The position numbers and the translations under genes were made by a program. Shown here piece after piece: positions 34,629-43,711 of a DNA stretch of 64,000 nt; position 1 is the first letter of the stretch, and each line of letters starts with the position of its first letter. A model generated the notes under the pieces. The model did no database searches, was not told the DNA's origin, and worked only from the letters and a program-made list of their open reading frames with translations. This stretch comes from Paenibacillus alkaliterrae (GTDB lineage: Bacteria > Bacillota > Bacilli > Paenibacillales > Paenibacillaceae), in the NCBI RefSeq assembly GCF_021532375.1, contig NZ_JAKGAP010000013.1, positions 62,001 through 126,000 of the forward strand, in the 5' to 3' direction.

Positions 34629-35618
34629 CTATTCGAATGGTCTGCGGAATTTGTGAATGAAGCGATTAGGATAATCATCCGGCAATGCGCTAACCTCATC
34701 CAATCGGCTCCACACCTCAGACGGAAGCTCCCAGCCGACTGCACCGATATTATCTTCAAACTGTTCCAATTTACTGGCGCCAAATATCGGGGAAGTCATG
34801 CCTTCACGCTGCAACAGCCATCTGAGCGCGACCTGTGCAGGTGTTTTACCTGCCTCCTGAGCCGCTTCCAACAGTGAGTCCAAGATAACAAAGTTTTTAT
34901 CAAGCGCACGATTTACCCAAGCGCTCTCGCCTGCTTTCGAGGTCAAGCGCCCCTCTTCCGGCATATTGCGATTGTATCGGCCCGTCAAGAAGCCTCCGCC
35001 AAGCGGAGCCCATGGGATGACACCAACCTTCTCCTCTATGCAAAGCGACATCATCTCGCGGTCCATCTGTCTGCTGACTAAGCTATATTGCGGCTGAATT
35101 GAAATGAATCGCACATATCGGTTAGCATCGCTGCAGGCAAGCGACTTCATCAGCTGCCAAGCAAAAAAATTCGAACAGCCTATGTAACGCACCTTACCGG
35201 AGGACACAAGATCGTCAAGCGTGCGCAGCGTTTCCTCGATCGGTGTTGCATGGTCCCATACGTGGACCTGGTATAAATCGATATAATCGGTTTGAAGCCG
35301 CTTTAAGCTGGCTTCAACGCCATCCATAATATGCTTCCGGGACAAGCCCACGCCATTAATATTACTGGAGGTGGTCATTCGAACCTTGGTGGCCAGTATT
35401 ATATCCGAACGTTTGTTCTTAATCGCTTTCCCGACAATTTCTTCAGACCGTCCGCTTACGTACACATCGGCCGTATCCAGAAAATTGCCCCCGCGGTCCA
35501 CGAAGCGATTAATCATTTCGATTGAATCTCCTTCGCTTGTCGTATTTCCAAACGTCATCGTCCCCAGACATAATTCCGAAACAGCGAGCCCGCTCTTACC
35601 TAACAGATTATATTTCAT
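34629..35618 (-). CDS. Aldo/keto reductase
   Basis: A 329-residue NADPH-dependent reductase of the (beta/alpha)8 AKR superfamily. FLDTADVYVSGRSEEIVGKA carries the catalytic Asp and Tyr, ATKVRM the Lys, and DLYQVHVWD the His. The C-terminal GASKLEQFEDNIGA binds the 2'-phosphate of NADPH. Closest in form to the YdhF/YhdN-like AKR11-13 groups. Substrate unknown. Confidence 0.9.
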   Translation of the reverse strand: MKYNLLGKSGLAVSELCLGTMTFGNTTSEGDSIEMINRFVDRGGNFLDTADVYVSGRSEEIVGKAIKNKRSDIILATKVRMTTSSNINGVGLSRKHIMDGVEASLKRLQTDYIDLYQVHVWDHATPIEETLRTLDDLVSSGKVRYIGCSNFFAWQLMKSLACSDANRYVRFISIQPQYSLVSRQMDREMMSLCIEEKVGVIPWAPLGGGFLTGRYNRNMPEEGRLTSKAGESAWVNRALDKNFVILDSLLEAAQEAGKTPAQVALRWLLQREGMTSPIFGASKLEQFEDNIGAVGWELPSEVWSRLDEVSALPDDYPNRFIHKFRRPFE

Positions 35619-35663
35619 CTCATACCCTCTCCTGGACTTTAAATGAGTTTACAACCGCGTAAT

Positions 35664-35855
35664 CTAGCGCTTAACTTCGTCTTCACCGTCTACGACGGTT
35701 ATATTATCTAATTGTTGACGGAAGTTTCTTTTGAAATTGTTTAAATATTGCTGCCGCAGCTCATTTCTTTCGGTTGTTTCCGCATCGGTCAAACCTACCG
35801 TTTTATTTTTACGAGACAGCTCGTTAATTCGCGCGATTATTTTCTCGAACTCCAT
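35664..35855 (-). CDS. DUF896 (YnzC) small protein
   Basis: A 63-residue helical protein: EKIIARINELSRKNKTVGLTDAE then ERNELRQQYLNNFKRNFR, the DUF896/YnzC signature. In B. subtilis ynzC lies in the yneA-yneB-ynzC operon and is SOS-induced; here the gene is downstream of yneA on the same strand, with the recombinase yneB missing between them. Function unknown. Confidence 0.93.
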   Translation of the reverse strand: MEFEKIIARINELSRKNKTVGLTDAETTERNELRQQYLNNFKRNFRQQLDNITVVDGEDEVKR

Positions 35856-35941
35856 GACCTCTTTCTACTCCTCTCTTGATGACAAAAGCTCTACTCTCTA
35901 CTTTTACATTTCAACCGACAGTTGTCAAGAAAACGTAGTAC

Positions 35942-35968
35942 AAGCAGCATAACATGGTTATGCTGCTT
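35942..35968 (-). terminator. Perfect hairpin between yneA and the DUF896 gene
   Basis: AAGCAGCATAAC-ATG-GTTATGCTGCTT, 12 pairs with a three-base loop. No U tract follows on the minus strand, so it may only attenuate or protect the yneA message. Confidence 0.5.
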
Positions 35969-35980
35969 ATTAGTTACACA

Positions 35981-36358
35981 CTATATTGAGGGAATTATAA
36001 GTTTCTGTCCCGGAATAATATCCACGCTTTCAAGACCGTTTCGATCTTTAATCAAGTAGATGACAAATCGGATATCTTCGGAGCCGTTTCCATATTTCTT
36101 AGCTATTTCCCATAACGTGTCTCCCGCGCTAACGGTGATGACCTGTTCCTGAGGGGAGGCAGCGGCAGGAGTAGTGCTAGACGCATCTGTTCCCATCATT
36201 AGAAAGCTTGTGAACAATAAGACGAACACAGCCAGACTAACCATAATCTTAGCTGCATGGCGTTTAATCCATAACGCTGCATTCCCACTCCACTTTTCCA
36301 CCGTATTGCGCTCTTCCCGCTTATGTATCGTTCTATAAAAACTCGGACTCATTATCAT
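35981..36358 (-). CDS. yneA: YneA-like SOS cell-division suppressor (LysM protein)
   Basis: A 125-residue protein with a membrane helix ([19 protein letters not shown], about 38-57) and a C-terminal LysM domain ([23 protein letters not shown]...[10 protein letters not shown]), which binds peptidoglycan outside the membrane. This layout and the divergent position next to lexA match YneA, which blocks septation during the SOS response. The promoter region holds two LexA boxes (36371-36412). Two start codons, 36358 and 36352, follow GGGGTGAT. Confidence 0.9.
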   Translation of the reverse strand: MIMSPSFYRTIHKREERNTVEKWSGNAALWIKRHAAKIMVSLAVFVLLFTSFLMMGTDASSTTPAAASPQEQVITVSAGDTLWEIAKKYGNGSEDIRFVIYLIKDRNGLESVDIIPGQKLIIPSI

Positions 36359-36370
36359 CTCTCATCACCC

Positions 36371-36419
36371 CAAACGTTTGTTCTGTTTTCAGGATACACG
36401 AACAAACGTTTGGTGTCAA
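36371..36419 (-). promoter_or_regulatory. yneA promoter with two LexA boxes
   Basis: Minus strand TTGACA (36414-36419), 17-base spacer, TATCCT (36391-36396). Box 1 CGAACAAACGTTTG (36399-36412) fills the spacer. Box 2, AGAACAAACGTTTG on the minus strand (36371-36384), lies just after the -10. Both fit the Bacillus LexA operator with one or two deviations. Confidence 0.8.
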
Positions 36420-36455
36420 CGAAAAATGCGAACTTTTGTACTTAAGAACTTATGT

Positions 36456-36484
36456 TTGTACGAACTCCGGTTCTATGCTATAAT
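36456..36484 (+). promoter_or_regulatory. lexA promoter with an overlapping LexA box
   Basis: TTGTAC (36456-36461), 17-base spacer, TATAAT (36479-36484). CGAACTCCGGTTCT (36461-36474) is a GAAC-N4-GTTC operator starting at the last -35 base, so LexA should repress itself. Confidence 0.8.
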
Positions 36485-36515
36485 TTTTTACAAAACTACT
36501 AATGGAGTGATCGCA

Positions 36516-37136
36516 TTGTCGAAGATTTCGAACCGACAACATTCGATTCTTGAATTTATTAAGAACGAAGTCCGGGAGAAAGGCTACCCACCATCCGTTC
36601 GAGAAATCGGCGAAGCTGTTGGATTATTGTCAAGCTCTACCGTACACGGACATTTGGACCGATTGGAGAAGAAGGGTCTTATTCGTCGCGATCCAACCAA
36701 ACCGCGCGCTATTGAAATTTTAGACCAAGAGGGCGTTGACGGAATTATACCGCTCGCCGTATCCAAAGTGCCGATCGTCGGGAAAGTAACAGCTGGCGTA
36801 CCGATCACCGCAACGGAAAACATCGAAGAATATTTCCCGCTTCCTTCACATTTCGTCGGCGACAGCAGCGTATTTATCTTAAACGTCATGGGTGAGAGCA
36901 TGATCGAAGCTGGTATACATGACGGAGACTATGTCATCGTTCGCCAGCAACAGACCGCCAATAACGGCGAGATCGTCGTTGCGATGACTGAAGATGATGA
37001 AGCAACGGTAAAGACGTTTTACAAGGAGAAAAATCACATTCGATTACAGCCGGAGAATTCCACGATGCAGCCGATTTTGCTCCAGAACGTTACGATTCTA
37101 GGCAAGGTCATCGGGCTTTTCCGCGATATTCATTAA
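36516..37136 (+). CDS. lexA: LexA, SOS repressor and self-cleaving protease
   Basis: A 206-residue repressor. Winged helix at the N terminus (about 1-65: [21 protein letters not shown]). Cleavage site Ala-Gly in [10 protein letters not shown] (about 92), catalytic Ser in VMGESMI (about 130) and catalytic Lys in ATVKTFYKE (about 168). I start it at a TTG (36516-36518) because GGAG lies ten bases upstream and the family starts SKISNRQ; the frame upstream to 36378 contains the promoter and operator. RecA-stimulated cleavage releases SOS genes; here yneA and probably mrfA and the IS-derived ORF are local targets. Confidence 0.97.
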   Translation: MSKISNRQHSILEFIKNEVREKGYPPSVREIGEAVGLLSSSTVHGHLDRLEKKGLIRRDPTKPRAIEILDQEGVDGIIPLAVSKVPIVGKVTAGVPITATENIEEYFPLPSHFVGDSSVFILNVMGESMIEAGIHDGDYVIVRQQQTANNGEIVVAMTEDDEATVKTFYKEKNHIRLQPENSTMQPILLQNVTILGKVIGLFRDIH

Positions 37137-37165
37137 TTCAAATGAAAATGCAATAAATAAAGACG

Positions 37166-37212
37166 AGGCAGAATCAAGGTGCATATGCACAATGGATTCT
37201 GCCTTTTCTTTG
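37166..37212 (+). terminator. Terminator after lexA
   Basis: GGCAGAATC...GATTCTGCC (9 pairs) with inner GTGCATATGCAC palindrome, followed by TTTTCTTTG. Confidence 0.8.
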
Positions 37213-37262
37213 TTTCCTTTCGACGTTTACTAGAATCGTCTTTATGTCAAGAACTATAACTG

Positions 37263-37369
37263 AACCAACTCGTTATGTTGGATTTCTCCAGTAACTTCAG
37301 CCTCATACGTCTCAACCAACGCTTTATGTTGGATTTTTCCAGTAACGTCAGTCTCGTACGCTTCAACCG
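37263..37369. repeat. 51-base tandem repeat, two copies and a fragment
   Basis: Unit starts AACCAAC and contains TTATGTTGGATTT and CCAGTAAC; copies begin at 37263 and 37314 (43 of 51 bases equal) with the start of a third at 37365. CCAAC and GTTGG inside each unit can pair. A 63-codon frame crosses it on the minus strand but has no ribosome site or family likeness, so I treat it as non-coding. Confidence 0.7.
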
Positions 37370-37407
37370 ACGCGCTGTTTAGATGATCTTCCTGCAATAA
37401 TACGAAA

Positions 37408-37448
37408 GGATTGCCCAAAAGCAGCAACCAGCTGCTTTTGGGCAATCC
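37408..37448 (-). terminator. Terminator after glnA
   Basis: GGATTGCCCAAAAGCAGC is perfectly paired with its complement across a five-base loop (18 pairs). The minus-strand U tract is weak (TTTCG), the plus strand has CTTTT. Ten bases after the glnA stop. Confidence 0.75.
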
Positions 37449-37457
37449 CTTTTCTGA

Positions 37458-38786
37458 TTAGTAAAGAGTCAAATATTGATCGCGTTCCCATTGATGAACC
37501 TGCGTGCGATACATATCCCACTCGATTTCCTTCAGCTCATAGAAATGCGCTAGAGCGTGTTCGCCGAGTGCCTCGCACACGATATCGCTTCTTAGCATCT
37601 CATCAAGCGCTTCCTTCAGATCAAGCGGCAGGCTTGGAATTCCTGCATCCTGACGCTCTTCCTCCGTCATGATGTAGATATTACGGTCCGTAGGAGCCGG
37701 CAAAGGCAGCTTGTTGTTGATGCCGTCAAGACCTGCTTTGAGCATAACCGCAAGAGCCAAATACGGATTCGCGGCAGGGTCCGGGTTACGAACCTCTACA
37801 CGAGTGCTTAAACCGCGCGAAGCCGGAATACGGATCATTGGCGAGCGGTTGCTTGCGGACCAAGCAACATAACATGGAGCTTCGTAACCAGGGACAAGAC
37901 GCTTGTACGAGTTGACCGTCGGGTTCGTAATGGCAGCCATCGCACGCGCGTGCAGCAATATGCCAGCCATGTAATGGCGAGCGGCTGCGCTTAATCCAAG
38001 CTTGTCCTTCTCATCGTAGAACACGTTTGTATTGCCTTGGAATAGCGATTGGTGACAGTGCATGCCGGATCCATTAACGCCGAACAACGGCTTCGGCATA
38101 AAGGATGCATGCAAGCCATGCTCGCGGGCGATCGTTTTTACAACTAGCTTAAAGGTTTGAATTTGGTCTGCCGCTTTAATCGCGTCAGCATATTTGAAGT
38201 CGATTTCATGCTGACCGGGAGCAACCTCATGGTGAGAAGCTTCGATTTCAAAGCCCATCTCTTCAAGTGTCAGCACGATTTCACGGCGACAGTTTTCACC
38301 CATGTCCATCGGTGCCAGGTCGAAATATCCGCCTTGGTCATTCAGCTCTGTAGTAGGCTCGCCGCGCTCGTCCGTTTTGAACAAGAAAAACTCAGGTTCA
38401 GGTCCTACGTTCATTGCCGTGTAGCCAAGTTCCTGGGCCTCCTTAAGCGCACGCTTCAAAATTCCGCGCGGATCTCCCGCGAACGGAGTGCCGTCCGGCA
38501 TATAAATATCGCAAATCAAGCGGGCTATGCGATCATGTGCTACCCATGGGAAAACGACCCAAGTATCCAAATCCGGGTATAAGTACATGTCAGACTCTTC
38601 AATCCGCACATAACCTTCAATGGACGATCCGTCGAACATCATTTTATTGTCGAGTGCTTTATCCAGCTGACTTACCGGTATTTCAACATTTTTGATCGTA
38701 CCCAGCAAATCGGTAAATTGCAGACGAATAAAACGAACATTTTGTTCCTGTGCAATACGCTTGATGTCATCTTTAGTGAAGCTCAC
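37458..38786 (-). CDS. glnA: Glutamine synthetase type I
   Basis: A 442-residue GSI-alpha type enzyme (no adenylylation insert), making glutamine from glutamate, ammonia and ATP in the cytoplasm as a dodecamer. Motifs: [17 protein letters not shown], the ATP site [12 protein letters not shown], and NRSPMIRIP with [21 protein letters not shown]. In Bacillales the feedback-inhibited form binds GlnR and TnrA and controls them. It follows glnR by 46 bases in the usual glnRA operon. Confidence 0.97.
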   Translation of the reverse strand: MSFTKDDIKRIAQEQNVRFIRLQFTDLLGTIKNVEIPVSQLDKALDNKMMFDGSSIEGYVRIEESDMYLYPDLDTWVVFPWVAHDRIARLICDIYMPDGTPFAGDPRGILKRALKEAQELGYTAMNVGPEPEFFLFKTDERGEPTTELNDQGGYFDLAPMDMGENCRREIVLTLEEMGFEIEASHHEVAPGQHEIDFKYADAIKAADQIQTFKLVVKTIAREHGLHASFMPKPLFGVNGSGMHCHQSLFQGNTNVFYDEKDKLGLSAAARHYMAGILLHARAMAAITNPTVNSYKRLVPGYEAPCYVAWSASNRSPMIRIPASRGLSTRVEVRNPDPAANPYLALAVMLKAGLDGINNKLPLPAPTDRNIYIMTEEERQDAGIPSLPLDLKEALDEMLRSDIVCEALGEHALAHFYELKEIEWDMYRTQVHQWERDQYLTLY

Positions 38787-38832
38787 ATAATCATCTCCCT
38801 TGTTTGCGAATCGTTTGTTTATTGTAGCATTC

Positions 38833-39243
38833 TTAACGCTTATTTAAGAAACGAGTCAATTGACCTTGAATAAGAGACGCTTGACCCGGCCTTTTCTCCA
38901 ATAGTTGCTGCTTAAGCATGCGATGAAGCTGTTGATCGGATAGCTCCCTGCGCTTCACTTCAGACTGTTCGCTGACGATCGTCGCTTCCTCCGACTCCTT
39001 CGAAACCGGATTCATAACTTGCTTGATGCCTGCAATGTTAACGCCCTTCTCAATCAAAGCTTTAATTTCCAAAAGCCGTTCTACGTCATTGAACGAGAAT
39101 AACCGTTGGTTCCCCGACGTTCTTGCAGGCACGATCAATTCGTGCTGCTCGTAATAGCGTATTTGGCGGGCCGTTAAATCCGTCAGCTTCATTACGATAC
39201 CGATGGGAAATAAGGCCATATTTCTGCGAATATCATCAGCCAT
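38833..39243 (-). CDS. glnR: GlnR, MerR-type nitrogen repressor
   Basis: A 136-residue MerR-family repressor: [46 protein letters not shown] is the winged helix; a short dimer helix and a C-terminal tail ([16 protein letters not shown]) that in B. subtilis is autoinhibitory and contacts glutamine synthetase. It represses glnRA when glutamine is plentiful. The upstream promoter reads TTGACA-18-TAGAAT on the minus strand; a TGTCA half-site adjoins it, but I do not find a perfect TGTNAN7TNACA. Confidence 0.95.
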   Translation of the reverse strand: MADDIRRNMALFPIGIVMKLTDLTARQIRYYEQHELIVPARTSGNQRLFSFNDVERLLEIKALIEKGVNIAGIKQVMNPVSKESEEATIVSEQSEVKRRELSDQQLHRMLKQQLLEKRPGQASLIQGQLTRFLNKR

Positions 39244-39277
39244 GTCGCATCAACCTTCCAGTCGCTCTTTTATATGT

Positions 39278-39307
39278 TTATTCTAAACGTTACTCCATAA
39301 ATGTGTC
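39278..39307 (-). promoter_or_regulatory. glnR promoter
   Basis: Minus strand TTGACA, 18-base spacer, TAGAAT (about 39278-39307), directly downstream of the ynbB-like stop. The adjoining TTACATAACTTGACA resembles half a GlnR/TnrA operator. Confidence 0.5.
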
Positions 39308-40598
39308 AAGTTATGTAAGGTTTAGTCACAATTAAACCGCTGTCCACAAGTCGGTATAGCGCTGTCAAAATACCATATTTCGCATGAGCGTAAGTCAGTC
39401 CGCCTTGCATATAGGCGATGTAAGGTTCTCGAATCGGAGCATCGGCTGACAGCTCCAGACTGCCCCCTTGAATGAAAGTACCGGCTGCCATGATGACCGC
39501 ATTTTCGTAGCCGGGCATGTCCCATGGCTCGGGCACGACATGCGAATCTACCGCTGCCGCTTGCTGGATTCCTTGCACGAAAGCAATAAGATGCTCGGCT
39601 TGTCCGAAGCGTACCGCTTGAATTAAATCGGTACGCGGTTCATCCCACCGCGGCTTCGTCTCAAATCCAATCTCCTCAAACAAAGCAGCGGCAAGTACGC
39701 TTCCTTTAATGGCTTGTCCGACCAAGTGAGGCGCTAGAAACAACCCCTGAAACATTGCCCGCAGCGTCCCGAGCATAGCTCCGACCTCGCCGCCGATACC
39801 TGGCGCTGTCAGCCGATAAGCGGCAGCTTGCACGGCAGCGGCAGTTCCGGCAATATATCCGCCGGTTTCTGCCAACCCGCCGCCGGGATTTTTAATAAGC
39901 GAACCTGCCATTATATCGACGCCTGCCTGTGTAGGCTCCAGCAGCTCCGTGAACTCACCATAGCAATTGTCAACGAAGACGAGCACATCAGGCTTCAGCG
40001 CTTTAACCCGCTGAACGGCAGCTTCAATTTCCGCGACGGTAAAGGACGCACGCCAGTCATAGCCGCGCGAACGTTGTATCCCGATTACTTTCGTCTGAGA
40101 GGAAATAGCCTTCTCGATCCCCTCCCAATCCAGTCCGCCGTCCGATAGGAGAGGAACCTCGGCATATTTCACGCCCCAGTCCTGCAGCGAACCTTTGCCG
40201 TCGCCTGGTTTACCAATCACTTTATGCAGCGTATCGTAAGGCTTGCCGGTAACATAAAGAAGCTCGTCTCCCGGACGCAGGACACCAAATAAAGCACAGT
40301 TGATCGTATGCGTGCCGGAAACAAAATGCGGCCTGACGATTGCCGATTCTGCTCCCATCACGTCCGCAAAGACGAGATCCAGAATTTCACGGCCGCGATC
40401 ATTATAGCCATAGCCCGTTGATCCTGTAAAATGAAAATCGCTCACTTTATGCCGTTGGAAGGCTTTAATAACTTTCCACTGATTTCGCTCCGCTATCCGC
40501 TCTGCTTTGCGGAACGAATCAGCGGCACGCTGCTCTGCATCCTCTGCAAGCTTCTCCAGCTGTTCCCAAACCTTCTGCTTTTCTTGCTGCTCATTCAT
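39306..40598 (-). CDS. YnbB-like PLP enzyme (aluminium-resistance / methionine gamma-lyase family)
   Basis: A 430-residue fold-type I pyridoxal-phosphate protein. SGTHTINCALFG and VFVDNCYGEFTE carry the cofactor-binding Asp, and GSLIKNPGGG the Schiff-base Lys. This family (Cys/Met metabolism, often named aluminium resistance protein) sits next to glnR in Bacillales. Its reaction is not well established; C-S or C-C lyase activity is inferred from family. Same strand as hflX, 39 bases apart. Confidence 0.88.
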   Translation of the reverse strand: MNEQQEKQKVWEQLEKLAEDAEQRAADSFRKAERIAERNQWKVIKAFQRHKVSDFHFTGSTGYGYNDRGREILDLVFADVMGAESAIVRPHFVSGTHTINCALFGVLRPGDELLYVTGKPYDTLHKVIGKPGDGKGSLQDWGVKYAEVPLLSDGGLDWEGIEKAISSQTKVIGIQRSRGYDWRASFTVAEIEAAVQRVKALKPDVLVFVDNCYGEFTELLEPTQAGVDIMAGSLIKNPGGGLAETGGYIAGTAAAVQAAAYRLTAPGIGGEVGAMLGTLRAMFQGLFLAPHLVGQAIKGSVLAAALFEEIGFETKPRWDEPRTDLIQAVRFGQAEHLIAFVQGIQQAAAVDSHVVPEPWDMPGYENAVIMAAGTFIQGGSLELSADAPIREPYIAYMQGGLTYAHAKYGILTALYRLVDSGLIVTKPYIT

Positions 40599-40637
40599 TC
40601 CGTTATCTTCTCCCCTTGTATACGCAAACCTTGCTTT

Positions 40638-41927
40638 TTATTCGACATATTCCTGCAGACGCTGTCCATGCTGCTCAAAGTCCTGTCTGCTTACCTGTAC
40701 CGTCAGTCTCATATTTTCCTCATCGACCTCTTGATTTATGACCTCGCCGCTTCTATAAGCAAGCGCAATGAGATCTCCACGCTCGGCAGGCACGTTGAAA
40801 GTCAGCGTATCTCCGCTAAGCCTGTCTTGAATCGTTTCACGCAGCAAATCAAGATCGGCCGGCTCATATGCGCTTATTACCAAATTACCGCCGCCGTTTA
40901 CCGGCAGGTCCATCCATGTCCCGCTCGCCTCGACCAAATCCTTTTTGTTATATACCATTACGGTTGGCTTGTCGGCAGCGCCCAGATCACCCAAAATGTT
41001 ATTAACGACATTAATTTGTTCATCCCGCATTACAGAGCTGCTGTCAATAACATGAAGCACAAGATCCGCTTCGCATACTTCCTCCAGCGTCGCACGAAAT
41101 GCGGCTACAAGGTCATGCGGCAGATTCTGTATGAAACCTACCGTATCGGTTAATACCACTTCGCGGCCATTTGGCAGTACAAGCGAACGAGAGGTTGGGT
41201 CGAGTGTCGCAAACAGTTGATTTTCCACATAAACATCCGCCTTCGTCAGCTCGCGCAGCAAGGTTGATTTGCCCGCATTCGTATAACCTGCCAGAGCTAC
41301 TTGTATGACGCCCGCTTTTTTGCGGCGCTCCCTATGGAGCTTTCGGTGACGGACAACCTCCTCGAGTACCGTCTTCAAATCAGAGATTCGATCCCGAATA
41401 TGACGGCGATCCGTCTCCAGTTTAGATTCACCGGGCCCTCGTGTTCCGATGCCGCCGCCTAAACGCGACAGGTTTTTGCCGTGTCCAGATAAACGGGGAA
41501 GCAGGTAGCTGAGTTGGGCCAGCTCTACTTGAATAATGCCTTCGCGGGTTTTGGCGCGGCCGGCAAAGATATCCAAAATTAACTGCGTGCGATCCACGAT
41601 TTTCAGATCGAGCGTCTCTTCAAGATTCCGCACCTGGGCTCCCGATAGCTCTTGGTCAAAAATCGCAGTCGTGGCGCCAAGCTCATCCGCCATAGCCTTT
41701 ACTTCCTGTACCTTGCCCTTACCGATGAACCATTTGGAGTCTACCGATTCTTTATTTTGGGTAACGGTCGCAAGCACCTCGACGCCCGCCGTTTCCGTAA
41801 GCTGCACAAGCTCCTGCAAGGAATGCTCAGGATCTCCGCCCTTACGCTTATCATTGGACGTAACCAGGCTGATCAGAATTGCCTTCTCCACTAAATTCGT
41901 ATTGGTTTCAAATGTTTTCTCGCTCAT
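40638..41927 (-). CDS. hflX: GTPase HflX (YnbA)
   Basis: A 429-residue ribosome-associated GTPase. N-terminal HflX domain (nucleotide-binding-like, to about 195) with the glycine-rich loop LSRLGGGIGTRGPGES, followed by the G domain: G1 GYTNAGKST, G3 DTVGFI, G4 NKKD. HflX splits stalled or hibernating ribosomes. Between spoVK and the ynbB-like gene as in B. subtilis. Confidence 0.95.
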   Translation of the reverse strand: MSEKTFETNTNLVEKAILISLVTSNDKRKGGDPEHSLQELVQLTETAGVEVLATVTQNKESVDSKWFIGKGKVQEVKAMADELGATTAIFDQELSGAQVRNLEETLDLKIVDRTQLILDIFAGRAKTREGIIQVELAQLSYLLPRLSGHGKNLSRLGGGIGTRGPGESKLETDRRHIRDRISDLKTVLEEVVRHRKLHRERRKKAGVIQVALAGYTNAGKSTLLRELTKADVYVENQLFATLDPTSRSLVLPNGREVVLTDTVGFIQNLPHDLVAAFRATLEEVCEADLVLHVIDSSSVMRDEQINVVNNILGDLGAADKPTVMVYNKKDLVEASGTWMDLPVNGGGNLVISAYEPADLDLLRETIQDRLSGDTLTFNVPAERGDLIALAYRSGEVINQEVDEENMRLTVQVSRQDFEQHGQRLQEYVE

Positions 41928-41952
41928 GCTTTGCTCCTTTTAAACTTCAGCT

Positions 41953-42951
41953 TCATTGTATTTTCGTTTCCCACTTCAAATCCTCCGGCCGTATCGACAT
42001 AAGCTCCTGTTTCGGGGGAACAGAGTTTGCATAATGGCTGAGCAGACGAACCGCTTGATACCGAATCGCCTTCTCGATCGAATTTCTTACGTATCTTGCG
42101 TTACTGAACGAGAACATGGCGCTTTGCTTCTCCTGCATCAAATGCTGTCTTAATTTAAATATGGTCTGCGGCTGCAAAATATAATCCCGCTCTTTCGCCA
42201 TGAGCTCACTGATTTGGATCAATTGATCTACCGAATAGTCGGGAAACTCGATCTGAATCGGAAACCGCGAGGGCAGGCCCGGATTTGTCTGCAGAAAATC
42301 ATCGATCTCCGCAGGATAACCAGCTAATATAAGCACAAACTGATTGCGATGATCCTCCATTGCCTTCACGAGCGTATCGATAGCTTCTTTTCCGAAATCC
42401 TTTTCACCGCCGCGCGCAAGGCTGTAAGCCTCATCAACGAACAGAACGCCGCCGATCGCTTTCCGTACAAGATCTCTTGTTTTTTGAGCCGTATGTCCGA
42501 TATATTCGCCAACCAGGTCTGCGCGCTCAACTTCAATTAAATGCCCCTTAGTCAAAACGCCCATTTTCTGAAACAGCTTCGCTACGATGCGGGCAATCGT
42601 CGTCTTCCCTGTGCCCGGATTTCCTTTGAAAATCATATGGTACACCTGAGAGCCGCCAAACAGTCCGGCCTCCGTGCGCATACGGCTAATATAAAGCAAA
42701 GCATATATTTCATAAACGAGCGACTTCACATTATCCATTCCGATCATCGGCTCAAGCTCTTTCTGAATATCGGCGTAATGATCCATACTCGGCAGCGGCT
42801 TTACGGCAGGCAGCGTTTCTGCTTCAAGTGCGTGCGCGGAAGCACCGTTCTGGAACGTTTCCTGATTTCTAAGGACCACATTGATTTGACGGGAAGGCCT
42901 TGCGGTTCCATTACCGGGTCCTGATATGACGTGTCCACTCATCGTTCGCAT
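41953..42951 (-). CDS. spoVK: SpoVK, AAA ATPase of late sporulation
   Basis: About 332 residues, CbxX/CfqX-type AAA protein. A short disordered N terminus, then Walker A GNPGTGKTT, Walker B GVLFVDEAYSLARGG, sensor 1 LILAGY, and the arginine-finger segment NPGLPSRFP. SpoVK is required for spore maturation in B. subtilis. Start at 42951 or 42942; both have a ribosome-site match (AAAGGA or AGGTGAT). Confidence 0.9.
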   Translation of the reverse strand: MRTMSGHVISGPGNGTARPSRQINVVLRNQETFQNGASAHALEAETLPAVKPLPSMDHYADIQKELEPMIGMDNVKSLVYEIYALLYISRMRTEAGLFGGSQVYHMIFKGNPGTGKTTIARIVAKLFQKMGVLTKGHLIEVERADLVGEYIGHTAQKTRDLVRKAIGGVLFVDEAYSLARGGEKDFGKEAIDTLVKAMEDHRNQFVLILAGYPAEIDDFLQTNPGLPSRFPIQIEFPDYSVDQLIQISELMAKERDYILQPQTIFKLRQHLMQEKQSAMFSFSNARYVRNSIEKAIRYQAVRLLSHYANSVPPKQELMSIRPEDLKWETKIQ

Positions 42952-43033
42952 CACCTATCCTTTGCATCGAAAGCGAAATAGCGGCTGACCGCACTACAAG
43001 TTTATTCTAGCTTACAGCCGCATATTAGCAGAT

Positions 43034-43711
43034 TTACAGCATCGTATCAGAAGAGCGTATTCCTAATGAGAGGAGGAGCCGGTCGAGCTTCCATTTGGTG
43101 AAGGCAAGTACCTCACGCGACTCGTTGTATACCGGATTTAAAACTTTGGACTTGGTTGCCGCAATCTGAAAATGTTCAAAATCCAGCTGTTTCGCCACTT
43201 CTTTCGCTCGCGCTGCATGATAGTCATGCGTGATGACAACGAGCTTGGACAGTTTTTTTTCATTGGCTATTTTTTGGCTGAATCGCAAATTTTCGTACGT
43301 GCTTGTCGCATCGCTCTCTAGCAACAGCTTGTCAGCTGAAATACCTTTCATCACTAAATAGTCGCGCATGCCGGCCGCTTCCGTCTTCGTCGAACCGTTT
43401 GCGCCCAAACCTCCGGACAAAATAAGCTTGTCCACAATGCCTACCTCATATAGATGTAAGGCGAAATCTAACCGTTCCTTCAATGCCGGACTTGGCACAT
43501 CGTTCCAAAGGGCAGCGCCCAGTACAATGCCGGCATCAGCTTTAAGTAAAGGCTTGCTTGTATCGTACCCATTAATTAACCACAATAAATATCCGCACCA
43601 AAACACGCCTGCACAGATAAGCCAGGCAGCAACGCGAAACAGGAGCAGCCGCGGACGAGTTTTTTTCGTTCGTTTACGCGGTCTGCTCCTTCGGCTTGTT
43701 GCAGCAATCAT
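43034..43711 (-). CDS. DUF218 / YdcF-like membrane protein
   Basis: A 225-residue protein: basic N terminus, one membrane helix (VAAWLICAGVFWCGYLLWLI), then a DUF218 domain with IVLGAALWNDVPSPALKERLDFALHLY, LSGGLGANGSTKTEAAGMRDYL, LESDATSTYENLRFS and VVITHDYHAARA. Related to SanA/ElyC/YdcF proteins linked to envelope integrity. The start overlaps the DUF402 gene stop by four bases. Confidence 0.88.
   Translation of the reverse strand: MIAATSRRSRPRKRTKKTRPRLLLFRVAAWLICAGVFWCGYLLWLINGYDTSKPLLKADAGIVLGAALWNDVPSPALKERLDFALHLYEVGIVDKLILSGGLGANGSTKTEAAGMRDYLVMKGISADKLLLESDATSTYENLRFSQKIANEKKLSKLVVITHDYHAARAKEVAKQLDFEHFQIAATKSKVLNPVYNESREVLAFTKWKLDRLLLSLGIRSSDTML

Noticed and set aside
36378-36515. 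Upstream extension of lexA
   Set aside because: The stretch contains the lexA promoter and operator, and the TTG at 36516 has a proper ribosome site and matches the LexA N terminus.
37254-37445. 63-codon frame on the minus strand as a gene
   Set aside because: It consists of the tandem repeat plus the glnA terminator arm, has no ribosome site and no family likeness.
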